A model generated the notes under the pieces. The model did no database searches, had not been told where the DNA came from, and worked only from the letters and a program-made list of their open reading frames with translations. Below, one piece after another: positions 26,577-35,973 of a stretch of 47,008 nt of DNA (the first letter of the stretch is position 1; every line of letters begins with the position of its first letter). The position numbers and the translations under genes were made by a program. The DNA is from CAYZRY01 sp964630225 (lineage in GTDB: Bacteria > Bacillota_I > Bacilli_A > RF39 > UBA660), in assembly GCA_964630225.1 (NCBI GenBank), contig CAZVUK010000005.1, positions 1 to 47,008 on the forward strand, read 5' to 3'.

Positions 26577-28973
26577 AATAACAATATTGACTATTTTATC
26601 TTTGATAACAATTATTTTAACAATCTCTTGGCCTTCGAGGTGTTTTGCCACGTTAGCTTCAGCAAGTGCTTTAGTTTTAATTTCTTCTTCAGACTCACCA
26701 ATTGCTACTTCGATTGTTCCGCGCAGCTTCCCATTTACTTGAACGGCTATATTTTTAACTTCATCGACAATTTTAGTTTCATCGTAAGTTGGCCAAGTGC
26801 TTGCACAAAAACTTGTCCCTAAATCATAATACTCATTTAATTCTTCGGTAATATGTGGGGCAATCGGATTAAGCAAATGAAGAAGAATTCTATAGTCAGC
26901 CTTGGTGATAGCATCTTTTTCATCATAATCATTAAGTAATATCATAAGGGCTGACACAGCAGTGTTAAATTTCATATGTTCGATATCTTCGCTAACTTTT
27001 TTGATTGTCTTGTTGATATTTTTAAGCAAAGATTCACTATATTCATTGCCCTCTGTTAATTTTGTTCCAATTTTGATAACACGATCAAGGAATCGGCGAC
27101 AACCTTTAAGTCCTTGCTCGCTCCAAGTTACTTCTTTTTCATAATCACCGATAAACATTTCATATGTTCGCAGCGCGTCTGCACCATATTTATCGACAAC
27201 TTCGTCTGGATTGACGACGTTTCCTCGCGATTTACTCATTTTTTCACCGTCTGATCCTAAAATCATACCATGTGAGACTCTTACTTTAAATGGTTCAGAG
27301 TTTGGCAGAAGTCCGATATTGTGCATAAACTGATTCCAAAATCTTGCATAAAGTAAGTGTCTTGTTGCGTGCTCCATTCCACCATTATAAAAGTCAACCT
27401 TTCCCCAGTATTTAAGAGCATCTTGCGAAGCGATTTCTTTATCGTTACGCGGATCCATGTAACGAAGCCAGTACCACGAAGAACCTGCCCAGTTAGGCAT
27501 TGTATCAGTCTCGCGCCTTGCTTTGTTTCCGCATTTTGGACAGCTAGCATTAACCCAGTCATCGATTTTTGCAAGTGGACTTTCCCCATCCTCACTAGGT
27601 TCGTAAAATGCTACGTCTGGTAAGGTTACCGGAAGATCTTCCTCGGGAACAGGTACCCAGCCACATTCTTCGCAATGAATAAGTGGAATAGGTTCTCCCC
27701 AAAATCTTTGCCGAGAGAAAATCCAGTCTTGAAGACGATAGTTTGTTTTCTTTTTTGCTAGTCCTTTTTCCTCGAGATATGCGATTGTTTTTTCGATAGC
27801 TTCGGTTTTTGTCGTAATTCCGTTTAAAAATCCCGAATTGATCATTTCACCGTCACCATCGTATGATGCATTTTCAATCTCTCCACCTTTGATAACTTCG
27901 ATTATTTCGATGCCAAATTTCTTAGCAAAGTCATAATCACGTTCATCGTGAGCAGGAACGGCCATAATAGCTCCAGTTCCATATTCCATCATGACATAAT
28001 CGGATATGTATATTGGAATTTCTTTTTCACTAAGTGGATTAATAGCATTAAACGAAGCTAATCTAACTCCTGTTTTATCTGTATGAGCCTGTCGTTCAAA
28101 CTCCGTTTTTAATTTCGTTTTAGCTCTGTAAGCTGTGACTTCATCAAAATTCGTGATAATATCTTTATTCTTATCGATAAGTGGATGTTCTGGAGCTAAA
28201 ACCATAAAGGTTGCTCCAAACAAAGTGTCTGGCCTTGTGGTAAAAACTTCGATTTTATCATTTGTCTCTTTGACTTTGAAAATAACCTCAGCTCCGGTTG
28301 ATTTACCTATCCAGTTAATCTGAGCCATTTTGGTTTTTTCTTGAAAATCAGTATCATCTAATCCCTCTATTAAGCTTTCAGCATAATTAGACATTCTTAG
28401 CATCCACTGCTCTTTTTCTTTTTGTTCAACAGCTGTTCCGCATCTTTCACAGACTCCTCCCGATGAATCTTCATTAGATAATCCCGTCTTACAACTTGGA
28501 CACCAATTAATATTCTTCTTTGCTTTATAAGCCATATCATGCTCATAAAACTTTAAGAATTGCCACTGCGTCCATTTATAATAATCAGGATCGGTTGTTG
28601 AAAACTCTCTGCTCCAATCAAAAGATATACCGAGATCTTTAATTTGCTTCTTAAATACTTTTATGTTTTCTATGACAGCATCTCGCGGATGTATCTTATT
28701 TTGAACAGCGTATTGCTCAGCCGGAGCACCAAAAGCATCCCAGCCGATTGGAAAGAGGACGTTATATCCTTCCATTCGTTTTTTGCGAGCCATGACATCT
28801 AGTGCTGAATAGCTCCTTGCATGACCAACATGTAAGCCTGCTCCCGAAGGATAAGGAAACTCAACCAGGTAATAATATTTCTCTTTAGACGAATTGTTTT
28901 CAGCTTTAAAACTGGAATGTTCATCCCAATAATTTTGCCATTTGTTTTCTATTTCTTTACTTATTTCGATCAT
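26571..28973 (-). CDS. leuS: Leucyl-tRNA synthetase
   Basis: The class I synthetase charges tRNA-Leu. The 800-residue protein has the HIGH region PYPSGAGLHVGHARS near residue 40-54, the zinc module CPSCKTGLSNEDS and CERCG, an editing domain with TTRPDTLFGATFMVLAPEHP and AVPAHDERD, and EKMSKSRGN (near 574-582). The C-terminal domain is present. The start overlaps the preceding small membrane-protein gene by 17 nt, and both are under a T-box leader. Confidence 0.97.
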   Translation of the reverse strand: MIEISKEIENKWQNYWDEHSSFKAENNSSKEKYYYLVEFPYPSGAGLHVGHARSYSALDVMARKKRMEGYNVLFPIGWDAFGAPAEQYAVQNKIHPRDAVIENIKVFKKQIKDLGISFDWSREFSTTDPDYYKWTQWQFLKFYEHDMAYKAKKNINWCPSCKTGLSNEDSSGGVCERCGTAVEQKEKEQWMLRMSNYAESLIEGLDDTDFQEKTKMAQINWIGKSTGAEVIFKVKETNDKIEVFTTRPDTLFGATFMVLAPEHPLIDKNKDIITNFDEVTAYRAKTKLKTEFERQAHTDKTGVRLASFNAINPLSEKEIPIYISDYVMMEYGTGAIMAVPAHDERDYDFAKKFGIEIIEVIKGGEIENASYDGDGEMINSGFLNGITTKTEAIEKTIAYLEEKGLAKKKTNYRLQDWIFSRQRFWGEPIPLIHCEECGWVPVPEEDLPVTLPDVAFYEPSEDGESPLAKIDDWVNASCPKCGNKARRETDTMPNWAGSSWYWLRYMDPRNDKEIASQDALKYWGKVDFYNGGMEHATRHLLYARFWNQFMHNIGLLPNSEPFKVRVSHGMILGSDGEKMSKSRGNVVNPDEVVDKYGADALRTYEMFIGDYEKEVTWSEQGLKGCRRFLDRVIKIGTKLTEGNEYSESLLKNINKTIKKVSEDIEHMKFNTAVSALMILLNDYDEKDAITKADYRILLHLLNPIAPHITEELNEYYDLGTSFCASTWPTYDETKIVDEVKNIAVQVNGKLRGTIEVAIGESEEEIKTKALAEANVAKHLEGQEIVKIIVIKDKIVNIVIK

Positions 28974-29349
28974 TCTTTATTACCAAACCTTTCTTTTTAA
29001 AATAATTTCCCATAATTGCATAACTTATCATAATAACTGGTATTGTCAGTAATCCGCCAATAATAATTTTTAGGACAACATTATCGATAGCAATATTAAT
29101 TACTGTAGCAACGATAAGCGCTATATCAAGAGCGCAAACAAAACCAACTAGTTTTAATAATCCTCTATAATTTAATTTAGATATATCTACTCTATACTTT
29201 CTGATTAAGAGCTCTACTTCGATAGGAATTTTAGGCTGATCTTTACTTTTTTTAGTTGCTTTAAAATTTCCCTCTTTATCATATTTTCTTATATTCATAA
29301 TATAGTAAAGTATATATACAAATACTAGAGTCATTGTAAATTCTATCAT
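28957..29349 (-). CDS. Small membrane protein first in the leuS T-box operon
   Basis: A 130-residue protein with an N-terminal hydrophobic segment, a basic loop (KEGNFKATKKSKDQPKIP) and two further membrane segments near residues 65-115. No family recognised. A TTG-initiated form begins 12 nt earlier, but GGAGG lies 5 nt before the ATG at 29349. Translation is coupled to leuS by a 17-nt overlap. Control by leucyl-tRNA charging is inferred from the leader. Confidence 0.7.
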   Translation of the reverse strand: MIEFTMTLVFVYILYYIMNIRKYDKEGNFKATKKSKDQPKIPIEVELLIRKYRVDISKLNYRGLLKLVGFVCALDIALIVATVINIAIDNVVLKIIIGGLLTIPVIMISYAIMGNYFKKKGLVIKNDRNK

Positions 29350-29359
29350 TATAACCTCC

Positions 29360-29543
29360 AAATAAAAACGATAATTCCCCTGTAAGGACGAATTATCGTG
29401 GTACCACCTTAGTTACTTCTCAAAAACTATAACGCGTAACCGTTTTGCCTTTTATAAAGACAAGTTCACAAAGCTCCACTGCTAGCTTCCATCATTCTAG
29501 CTTTCTATAAGTTTTTGCTTTTGCTAATACTTCTTTGGCAATT
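29360..29543 (-). promoter_or_regulatory. T-box riboswitch leader (leucine) for the leuS operon
   Basis: The minus-strand leader has the T-box motif AAGGTGGTACCACG (29397-29410), which competes with a terminator hairpin (ACGATAATTC / GAATTATCGT, T-run at about 29361-29366). Stem I has the GATGGAAG distal loop (GCTAG/CTAGC stem), and the candidate specifier CTT (29462-29464), a Leu codon, follows GTGAA. Uncharged tRNA-Leu should favour read-through. Confidence 0.85.
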
Positions 29544-29549
29544 GCCTAT

Positions 29550-29578
29550 ATTATACTAGACTTGGCTTGCGTATTCAA
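29550..29578 (-). promoter_or_regulatory. Promoter of the leuS T-box operon
   Basis: TTGAAT (29573-29578), 17-nt spacer, TATAAT (29550-29555). It lies within the last codons of the upstream GH31 gene. Confidence 0.8.
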
Positions 29579-31967
29579 GTAATTTTAAGAACAACTTGAT
29601 GAAGCTTTGATCGAGTCCTTGTTTCTTTAGCTTACGAAGAGCGATACGTTTTTCAGATAATTCTAATGGTCCAAAAATAATTTCAGCGATACTCTCTTTA
29701 ATAAGGGTTGGTATCATTAGATCTTTAATAATTTCGTCGATATCTTCGTTCATTACTCTGGCGGCATCTATTTCGATATCATTACCCTTACAATTTATCG
29801 TCAGCTGACCAATTGTCGAAACGTCATTAACTTCGACGACAAAATCGTTATTATCTACGTAAGAATTATTAGGTATTTCTTCAGTTTTGTAATAGGTTTT
29901 AACTTCTTCGGAATACTTAGTGTTTCTAAAGCGAATCTTATACGATCTCTTGTCTGGAACTATTCCGCTCTTACCCTCGAGTGCTCTGATAATCAATGTG
30001 TAGTTATTAGGTAAATAGTTGTAATCTATTTGTGTGAGCAGATAATATCCTTCTTTATAAAGTGAGCTTATACCGTCATCTTCGTAAAGATTGTAGGTAT
30101 TGTTCTGCCCTGGAAAAACCTGGATTTCAAGTTCACTAGGATTAGATGTATTGTTAGTATTGCTCTTTAGTGAAAGAGGAATAATACTTCCTTTTTTGGC
30201 AAAGACTGGATAGTCCTCTTCTTTGTAGAAGGTTATATACTTTTTATTACCTAGATATTTCTTTCCGGTATAAAAATCGTACCAAGTACCTTCCGGTAGG
30301 TAAAAGCGATGGATAGTTCTATCCATAATCGGTTCTTTTTTATTGACGATAGGGGTTACAAATAATTCAGAACCAAAGAAATATTCGTTTCTATATAAAT
30401 CGTCATCATAAGCCTTAGGGAAAACATAATATAGGGGCTGGAAGATAACTTTTCCAAATTTATGATATTTATAAGCTTCGGTATATAAATACGAAGTTAA
30501 CTCGTGTCTTTGTTTTAGATAATTGTTGACTATTTCACGGGTTCTATGATCCCAGCGCCATGGCTCACGTTTGTAATATTTTCCACCCGATGAGTGAAAT
30601 CTCATGATGGGGCTGAAGGTTCCAAGTTGAACGCTTCGAATATATAGTTCAGGGTCTTCGATACCACCGTGATGTCCTCCGACATCGTGGCTCCACCACG
30701 ATACTCCAATATTTGATGCCGAAAGATTAAAGAATGGTAATAATTTAAAATTAGACCAACTAACCTGTGTTTGACCTGAGTATAAAACTGGATATCTGTG
30801 AGCAGCAATCATTGAATTGCGCGCCAAAATCATACCCCTTTTACCTTGATTTCGAGCTAAATCATTATATTGATAATGATTTAATATCCATAAATTTTTC
30901 AAATCTTTTATTTCGTCATAATCATTCCAAAAGAAATCGACACCCATATTCTCTAGTGGGTGAAGCATAACCTTAAGATAGACATCTAAAAACCTTGGAT
31001 CACGTGGATTAAAAGCAATCGTTCCGTCTTCGCCCGGGGCAACATATTTTTTAAACTCTTCGTAAAAGATTTCGTGCTCTTTAATTCCCTCTTTAGGGTT
31101 GACCGATAAACCAAGTCTGATACCAGCACTGTGTAAATCTTCGATTAATTTTGCCGGATCAGCAATTAGTTTATTATTAAAAGTAAAACCTGTTTTAGCA
31201 TCTTTTACTTTATCTGTTTCTTTGATGTGCCAATTATCACTAAGGAGAAAAACTGATAAGTACATGTCATGCTTTAAGAAATTTTTAGTTATTTCTAAGA
31301 TTTCTTCACTAGTGTATGGCAAATCTCTACACCACCAGTTTCCAAGTACATAACGAGGAACTAAAGATGGCATACCAGTTAATTTGAAATAATCTCCGAC
31401 ACAAAAACCAAAGTCTTTTCCATAGGCAAAGACATAAAGATCTATTCCGTCTCTCGTTTCATTGATAATTGTTCCATTACTATCCAGTCTTAAATTTTGG
31501 CTATCATCGATGCTGACAAAACCTTCGACTGAGTATAAACCATTGTTAGTTTTATTAGGTTTATCGAAATTTTCTAAACTGACATTAGAACCATGAAAGT
31601 TTCTAACTTCTGGATGTCCATAGTACCATATATTACCACTTCCTTCGATGTGAACACTCAAATTTTTCATCGTATTTAGGGCCGTTCCCTTAAACTCTTG
31701 CTCTTTAGCATAGGTAAGCTTAAAGTTTTTAGTCTTAATTTCAATAAAACTGACATCTTCTTTTACTTCAAAAGCAGGCAAATCAAAATCACGATTGATA
31801 ACAAGTTGTGTTGCCATATCGTTAAATTGTCCATCTTTTTGATATTCAAGTCTTATTAAACGTTCACTTAATATAGTGATACGATATCTTTTACCTTGAA
31901 AAATAGCTTCTTTCTTAGCAAGAAGTTTATCTTTATCTATATGAAATTGTGAACCTAAATCATACAT
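29556..31967 (-). CDS. Glycoside hydrolase family 31 (alpha-glucosidase/xylosidase type)
   Basis: GH31 enzymes hydrolyse or transfer terminal alpha-glucosides or alpha-xylosides. The 803-residue protein shows the N-terminal beta-domain, the catalytic barrel with FFWNDYDEI near residue 340-348 (Asp nucleophile), RNSMIAAHRYPVLYSGQ, and SHDVGGHHGG near 425 (acid/base Asp), then C-terminal beta domains. No signal peptide, so it acts in the cytoplasm on imported oligosaccharide. A C-terminal helical tail of about 70 residues (from about 735) is additional. It is monocistronic, divergent from the radical SAM gene. Exact substrate cannot be fixed. Confidence 0.92.
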   Translation of the reverse strand: MYDLGSQFHIDKDKLLAKKEAIFQGKRYRITILSERLIRLEYQKDGQFNDMATQLVINRDFDLPAFEVKEDVSFIEIKTKNFKLTYAKEQEFKGTALNTMKNLSVHIEGSGNIWYYGHPEVRNFHGSNVSLENFDKPNKTNNGLYSVEGFVSIDDSQNLRLDSNGTIINETRDGIDLYVFAYGKDFGFCVGDYFKLTGMPSLVPRYVLGNWWCRDLPYTSEEILEITKNFLKHDMYLSVFLLSDNWHIKETDKVKDAKTGFTFNNKLIADPAKLIEDLHSAGIRLGLSVNPKEGIKEHEIFYEEFKKYVAPGEDGTIAFNPRDPRFLDVYLKVMLHPLENMGVDFFWNDYDEIKDLKNLWILNHYQYNDLARNQGKRGMILARNSMIAAHRYPVLYSGQTQVSWSNFKLLPFFNLSASNIGVSWWSHDVGGHHGGIEDPELYIRSVQLGTFSPIMRFHSSGGKYYKREPWRWDHRTREIVNNYLKQRHELTSYLYTEAYKYHKFGKVIFQPLYYVFPKAYDDDLYRNEYFFGSELFVTPIVNKKEPIMDRTIHRFYLPEGTWYDFYTGKKYLGNKKYITFYKEEDYPVFAKKGSIIPLSLKSNTNNTSNPSELEIQVFPGQNNTYNLYEDDGISSLYKEGYYLLTQIDYNYLPNNYTLIIRALEGKSGIVPDKRSYKIRFRNTKYSEEVKTYYKTEEIPNNSYVDNNDFVVEVNDVSTIGQLTINCKGNDIEIDAARVMNEDIDEIIKDLMIPTLIKESIAEIIFGPLELSEKRIALRKLKKQGLDQSFIKLFLKLLEYASQV

Positions 31968-31995
31968 GTACTGCCCTCTTATTCTATTCTTTTTT

Positions 31996-32040
31996 ATTAT
32001 AGCACACTGAGTTTATAATTCTCTACTATTTTGATATAAT
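31996..32040. promoter_or_regulatory. Divergent promoters for GH31 (-) and the radical SAM gene (+)
   Basis: Minus strand: TATAAT at 31996-32001. Plus strand: TGATATAAT extended -10 ending at 32040. Neither has a strong -35. Confidence 0.55.
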
Positions 32041-32057
32041 TTATTAGAAAGGACATT

Positions 32058-32984
32058 ATGTTTAAATATAGTTATACAAACAAAAGATATCATAGTTTAG
32101 ATTACTATTACCGTCAAAGATTTGGATTTAAAATAGCCAAAATTAGTTTGAACGGTGGTTTTACATGTCCTAATAAAGATGGAACTAAAGGACTTGATGG
32201 TTGCATATACTGTTCTAAACTTGGAAGTGGAGACTTTGGAGGCAACCCTGCTCTTTCTTTAAGAAAGCAATTTGATGATCTAAGATGTATTATCGATAAG
32301 AAATGGGAAAATGCTAAGTATATCGCTTATTTTCAGGCGAATACCAACACTTATGATACACTCGAAAATTTAAAAAGAAGATTCGAAGAAGTTTTAACTT
32401 TTCCTAATGTTATCGGTCTAGCTATCGCGACAAGACCTGATGCTATCGAAGAAGAGGTGCTGGATTATTTGAGCGAGTTAAGCAAACGAACTTATTTAAG
32501 CATCGAGCTTGGGCTGCAAACAAGCAATGATAAAACGGCGCAATATATTAACAGAGGGCATGATACAAAGTGTTTTGAAGAGACTGTAAAAAGATTGAAT
32601 TCAAAAAATATCGAAGTTGTAGCTCATATTATAAATGGACTTCCAGGTGAATCAAAAGAAGATATGATAAATACAGTAAAGTTTTTAAATAGTTTAGATA
32701 TTGATGGTATAAAAATTCATATGTTAAATGTAATAAAGAATACCAAGTTGGCAGATATTTATGACAAAGAAAAATTTCCTATTCTCGAGCTCGAAGAATA
32801 CTGCAATATAGTCTGCGAACAGTTAGAGTGTTTAAAAGAGGATATAGTTATTCATCGTATTACTAGCGATCCAGATCCCGATGATTTAATAGCCCCTCTT
32901 TGGACTGTAAAGAAGTTTATCGTGATGAATACAATAGATAAGATGATGAAAGCTAAAAACATATACCAAGGAGACGATATTTAG
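32058..32984 (+). CDS. TIGR01212/YtqA-type radical SAM protein
   Basis: The 308-residue protein has the Cys cluster FTCPNKDGTKGLDGCIYCS (C-x(n)-C-x2-C) near residues 35-53, GSGDFGG, YFQANTNTY and ATRPD, which fit the YtqA/YhcC group of radical SAM enzymes. The family's reaction is not well defined (a tRNA or RNA modification role has been proposed). AGAAAGGAC precedes the ATG. It is monocistronic, with a bidirectional terminator shared with ligA. Confidence 0.9.
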   Translation: MFKYSYTNKRYHSLDYYYRQRFGFKIAKISLNGGFTCPNKDGTKGLDGCIYCSKLGSGDFGGNPALSLRKQFDDLRCIIDKKWENAKYIAYFQANTNTYDTLENLKRRFEEVLTFPNVIGLAIATRPDAIEEEVLDYLSELSKRTYLSIELGLQTSNDKTAQYINRGHDTKCFEETVKRLNSKNIEVVAHIINGLPGESKEDMINTVKFLNSLDIDGIKIHMLNVIKNTKLADIYDKEKFPILELEEYCNIVCEQLECLKEDIVIHRITSDPDPDDLIAPLWTVKKFIVMNTIDKMMKAKNIYQGDDI

Positions 32985-33020
32985 TTCTAACTAGCGTTTC
33001 ACCAAAACATTAAGGCAAAC

Positions 33021-33050
33021 AAAAAGATGGTTTTTCCATCTTTTTTTGTA
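33021..33050. terminator. Bidirectional terminator between radical SAM gene and ligA
   Basis: AAAGATGG and CCATCTTT pair around TTTTT, with T-runs on both strands. Confidence 0.85.
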
Positions 33051-33052
33051 AA

Positions 33053-35035
33053 TTATTTATTTATTTTGGTTTGAAAATCTTCTTCTGACCAAAGTTCAGT
33101 TCCCAGTTCCTTAGCTTTTTCAAGTTTAGAACCCGCTTCTTTTCCGGCGATAACAACTGATGTTTTTTTGCTAACAGCACTAGATGTTTTACCACCTAAA
33201 TTTTCAATTAGTTCTTCAATCTCATCGCGTGAATAATTTTCTAGACTTCCCGTTACAACGAAAGTTTTACCTTCGAAGATAGCATCGCTATTTTCTTTGC
33301 CAAGATAATTAAAGTTTAGTCCCCTTAATCGAAGTTTTTCAATTACGGAAATCACTTCGACGTTAGTAAAATAATCAACAAGTGATTTAGCAATTGTTTC
33401 ACCTATATCATTGATTCTAATTAAATCTTCCAATTTGGATGTCATTAAATTATCTAAACTTTTATATTCTTTAGCTAAGACTTTGGCCGTTTTTTCACCG
33501 ATATTTTCTATCCCTAGGGCAAAGATTAATTTTTCCAAGGAGTTTTCTTTGCTCTTTTCAATCGAAGCTAGTAACTTATCGATACTTTTAGTACCAAAAC
33601 CCTCAAGTTCAACTAGTTCTTCTCTATATTTAGCGATGTCATATATATCGCTAAAACTTCGCAAATAATTCAGGTTAAAGAAATCTTCGACGATGCGTTC
33701 ACCCAGTCCTTCGATGTTCATTGCATTTCGGGAAGCAAAATGAATAAGTCCTTCGATTTTTCTTCCTTCACAGTTTATATTTGGACAATAATGATCAACT
33801 TGACCTTCTTTTTTAATTAGTTTCGTTTGACATATCGGACAAGCATCTATCATAACAAAGTCTTTTTCTTTACCATTTCTTCGCTCAATAAGTACTGAAC
33901 CAACTTCCGGTATGACATCTGCTGCTTTTCTAACCGAGACGATATCACCTATTTTAAGGCCCTTTTCAAGGATGAAGTTCTCATTATGAAGAGTTGCTCT
34001 CCTTATGGTAGAGCCTTGGACTAGGACGGGCTCCAGTACCGCATTAGGAGTTATTTGACCAGTTCTTCCCACTGTAAAGATAATATCGATAAGTTTAGTG
34101 TAAGAATCTTGAGCAGGGAACTTATAAGAGGTAGCCCATTTGGGAGTTCTAGCTGTAAAGCCTAAACTTTCCTGATCGGATAAATTATTTAATTTAATTA
34201 CCACACCATCGATTTCATATTCTAGTGTTTTACGAAGCTCTGTTGCTTTTTCAATAAAAATTATAACTTCATCTATATCTTTAGCTAATAGGTTTTTATC
34301 ATTTACTTTAAAACCTAATTTCTTCAAAAAGCTCAACGCTTCTTCTTGGGTTTTTATCCCATATTCTCTAGCGTTTGGCAAGTGATAAATCCAGCAATCT
34401 AGTTTTCTTTTGCTAGCCATTTTAGAATCAAGTTGCCTAACCGACCCTGCGGCAGCATTTCGCGGATTTTGAAATAAGGGAATTCCCTCTTTTTCTCTTT
34501 CGACGTTTAAATCTTCAAAAGTTTTTTTACTCATGTATATTTCACCACGAACTTCGATATCTATCGCTTCATTTAACTGAAGAGGTACCGTCTTAATCGT
34601 TTTGACATTGTTAGTTATATCTTCTCCTACTTCTCCATCTCCTCTAGTTGCTGCTTTGACTAGTTTTCCTTTCTCATAATGAATGGAAAAGCTAAGTCCA
34701 TCTATCTTTAATTCACATATATAAAAAGGATTATATATTCCGCTTTTCTTTATGCGATTATCAAAAGCTATTATTTCATCTTCGTTAAAGACATTGGATA
34801 AAGAAAGCATGGGAACGGTATGCACAACTTTTTCAAAGTCATCCAAAATCATCCCACCAGCTCTGCTGGTCGGCGAATTTGGATCGCGAAGCTCTGGATT
34901 TTTTTCCTCTAAAAGATATAGTTCTCTTAGATACTTATCATACTCTTGATCACTTATCTGCGGGTTATCCAAAGTATGGTAATGGTAATTTGCTTCGTTA
35001 ATAATTTTTATTAGTTCTTCGTACCTATTTTTCAT
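33053..35035 (-). CDS. ligA: NAD-dependent DNA ligase
   Basis: LigA seals nicks using NAD in replication and repair. The 660-residue protein has the Ia domain, CELKIDGLSFS with the adenylated Lys (near 108), RGDGEVGEDIT, the OB domain with VGRTGQITPNAVLEPV, the Cys4 zinc finger (CPICQTKL and HYCPNINC), helix-hairpin-helix repeats, and a C-terminal BRCT domain (GKTFVVTGSLENYSRDE). Length is normal. It is the last gene of the pcrA operon. Confidence 0.98.
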   Translation of the reverse strand: MKNRYEELIKIINEANYHYHTLDNPQISDQEYDKYLRELYLLEEKNPELRDPNSPTSRAGGMILDDFEKVVHTVPMLSLSNVFNEDEIIAFDNRIKKSGIYNPFYICELKIDGLSFSIHYEKGKLVKAATRGDGEVGEDITNNVKTIKTVPLQLNEAIDIEVRGEIYMSKKTFEDLNVEREKEGIPLFQNPRNAAAGSVRQLDSKMASKRKLDCWIYHLPNAREYGIKTQEEALSFLKKLGFKVNDKNLLAKDIDEVIIFIEKATELRKTLEYEIDGVVIKLNNLSDQESLGFTARTPKWATSYKFPAQDSYTKLIDIIFTVGRTGQITPNAVLEPVLVQGSTIRRATLHNENFILEKGLKIGDIVSVRKAADVIPEVGSVLIERRNGKEKDFVMIDACPICQTKLIKKEGQVDHYCPNINCEGRKIEGLIHFASRNAMNIEGLGERIVEDFFNLNYLRSFSDIYDIAKYREELVELEGFGTKSIDKLLASIEKSKENSLEKLIFALGIENIGEKTAKVLAKEYKSLDNLMTSKLEDLIRINDIGETIAKSLVDYFTNVEVISVIEKLRLRGLNFNYLGKENSDAIFEGKTFVVTGSLENYSRDEIEELIENLGGKTSSAVSKKTSVVIAGKEAGSKLEKAKELGTELWSEEDFQTKINK

Positions 35036-35042
35036 TTAGTTT

Positions 35043-35963
35043 TTATGACCATAAATTTTCAGGATACTGACCTTCTTCAACTAATTTAGTTATAGAATCT
35101 ACCACTAGAGGTAAATCTTCTCTATAAGTAATTCCTAACCACTTAGCTTCAGTTTCGATAACTTTGACATCAGCAAATCCTTCGGCAACAATTTTCTGAA
35201 GTACCTGTGGAATTAAATATTCACATGTTTCTAAATTATCTCTATTAGCTTCTAAATATTTAACAAAATCGGTTTTTAAATAGTCAAATATGGTTGGTGT
35301 AAATGTCATCATATTAACAGCTACTAATGTGTCTTTCTCTACTTTATATGCCGGTTCTCCATCTAACGGCGTTGCTGTTAATGTTCCATCGTCTTGCTGT
35401 TCAATGACACTTTCTGATAGTCTTTCCAAATAACCATTGTTAGCCCAGCAAACACCGCGCTTAACTGTACCGTTTTCCGATAGAGTATTACCAAGTCTAT
35501 AACCCACTATTGAATATTGTTGTTTTGTATTTGTCTCATCGATTTCATTTAGATACTTAACCATAGCTTCAAAAGCTTCTCTTCCATAGAAATCATCGGC
35601 ATTGATAATCGCAAATTTTTCATTAATCTTTTCTCCTGCCTTCAAGACTGCACTTGCCGTTCCCCAAAGTTTTTCTCTTCCTTCAGGTATTGTAAATCCA
35701 GCCGGGAGATCTTCTAGTGATTCAAAAGAGTAATCTACTTTTATCTGTCTTGCTACTCTTTCACCTACAGTTTCCTTAAATAGGTCATACTGTTCTTTTT
35801 TAATCGCAAAAACAACTTTGTTAAACCCTGCTTGAACAGCATCATAAATTGAATAGTCGATAATGAACTCTCCATTTTTTCCAACTGGCTGGAGTTGTTT
35901 TAAACCACCAAATCTTCGTCCCATTCCTCCTGCAAATATTAATAATGTTAAATCATTTTTCAT
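35043..35963 (-). CDS. Sugar-nucleotidyltransferase-like protein
   Basis: The 306-residue protein begins LLIFAGGMGRRFGGLKQLQPVG, the NTP-transferase fold signature (GG-x-G-x-R and a following Lys), then FAIINADDFYGREAFEAM with the metal-binding Asp, and GYRLGNTLSENGTVKRG. It is likely to transfer a nucleotidyl group to a sugar phosphate or choline/related phosphate; the substrate is not evident. It lies between pcrA and ligA (10- and 7-nt gaps), which are adjacent in Bacillus, so it is an insert in a conserved repair pair. Confidence 0.8.
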   Translation of the reverse strand: MKNDLTLLIFAGGMGRRFGGLKQLQPVGKNGEFIIDYSIYDAVQAGFNKVVFAIKKEQYDLFKETVGERVARQIKVDYSFESLEDLPAGFTIPEGREKLWGTASAVLKAGEKINEKFAIINADDFYGREAFEAMVKYLNEIDETNTKQQYSIVGYRLGNTLSENGTVKRGVCWANNGYLERLSESVIEQQDDGTLTATPLDGEPAYKVEKDTLVAVNMMTFTPTIFDYLKTDFVKYLEANRDNLETCEYLIPQVLQKIVAEGFADVKVIETEAKWLGITYREDLPLVVDSITKLVEEGQYPENLWS

Positions 35964-35973
35964 AATAAACCTC

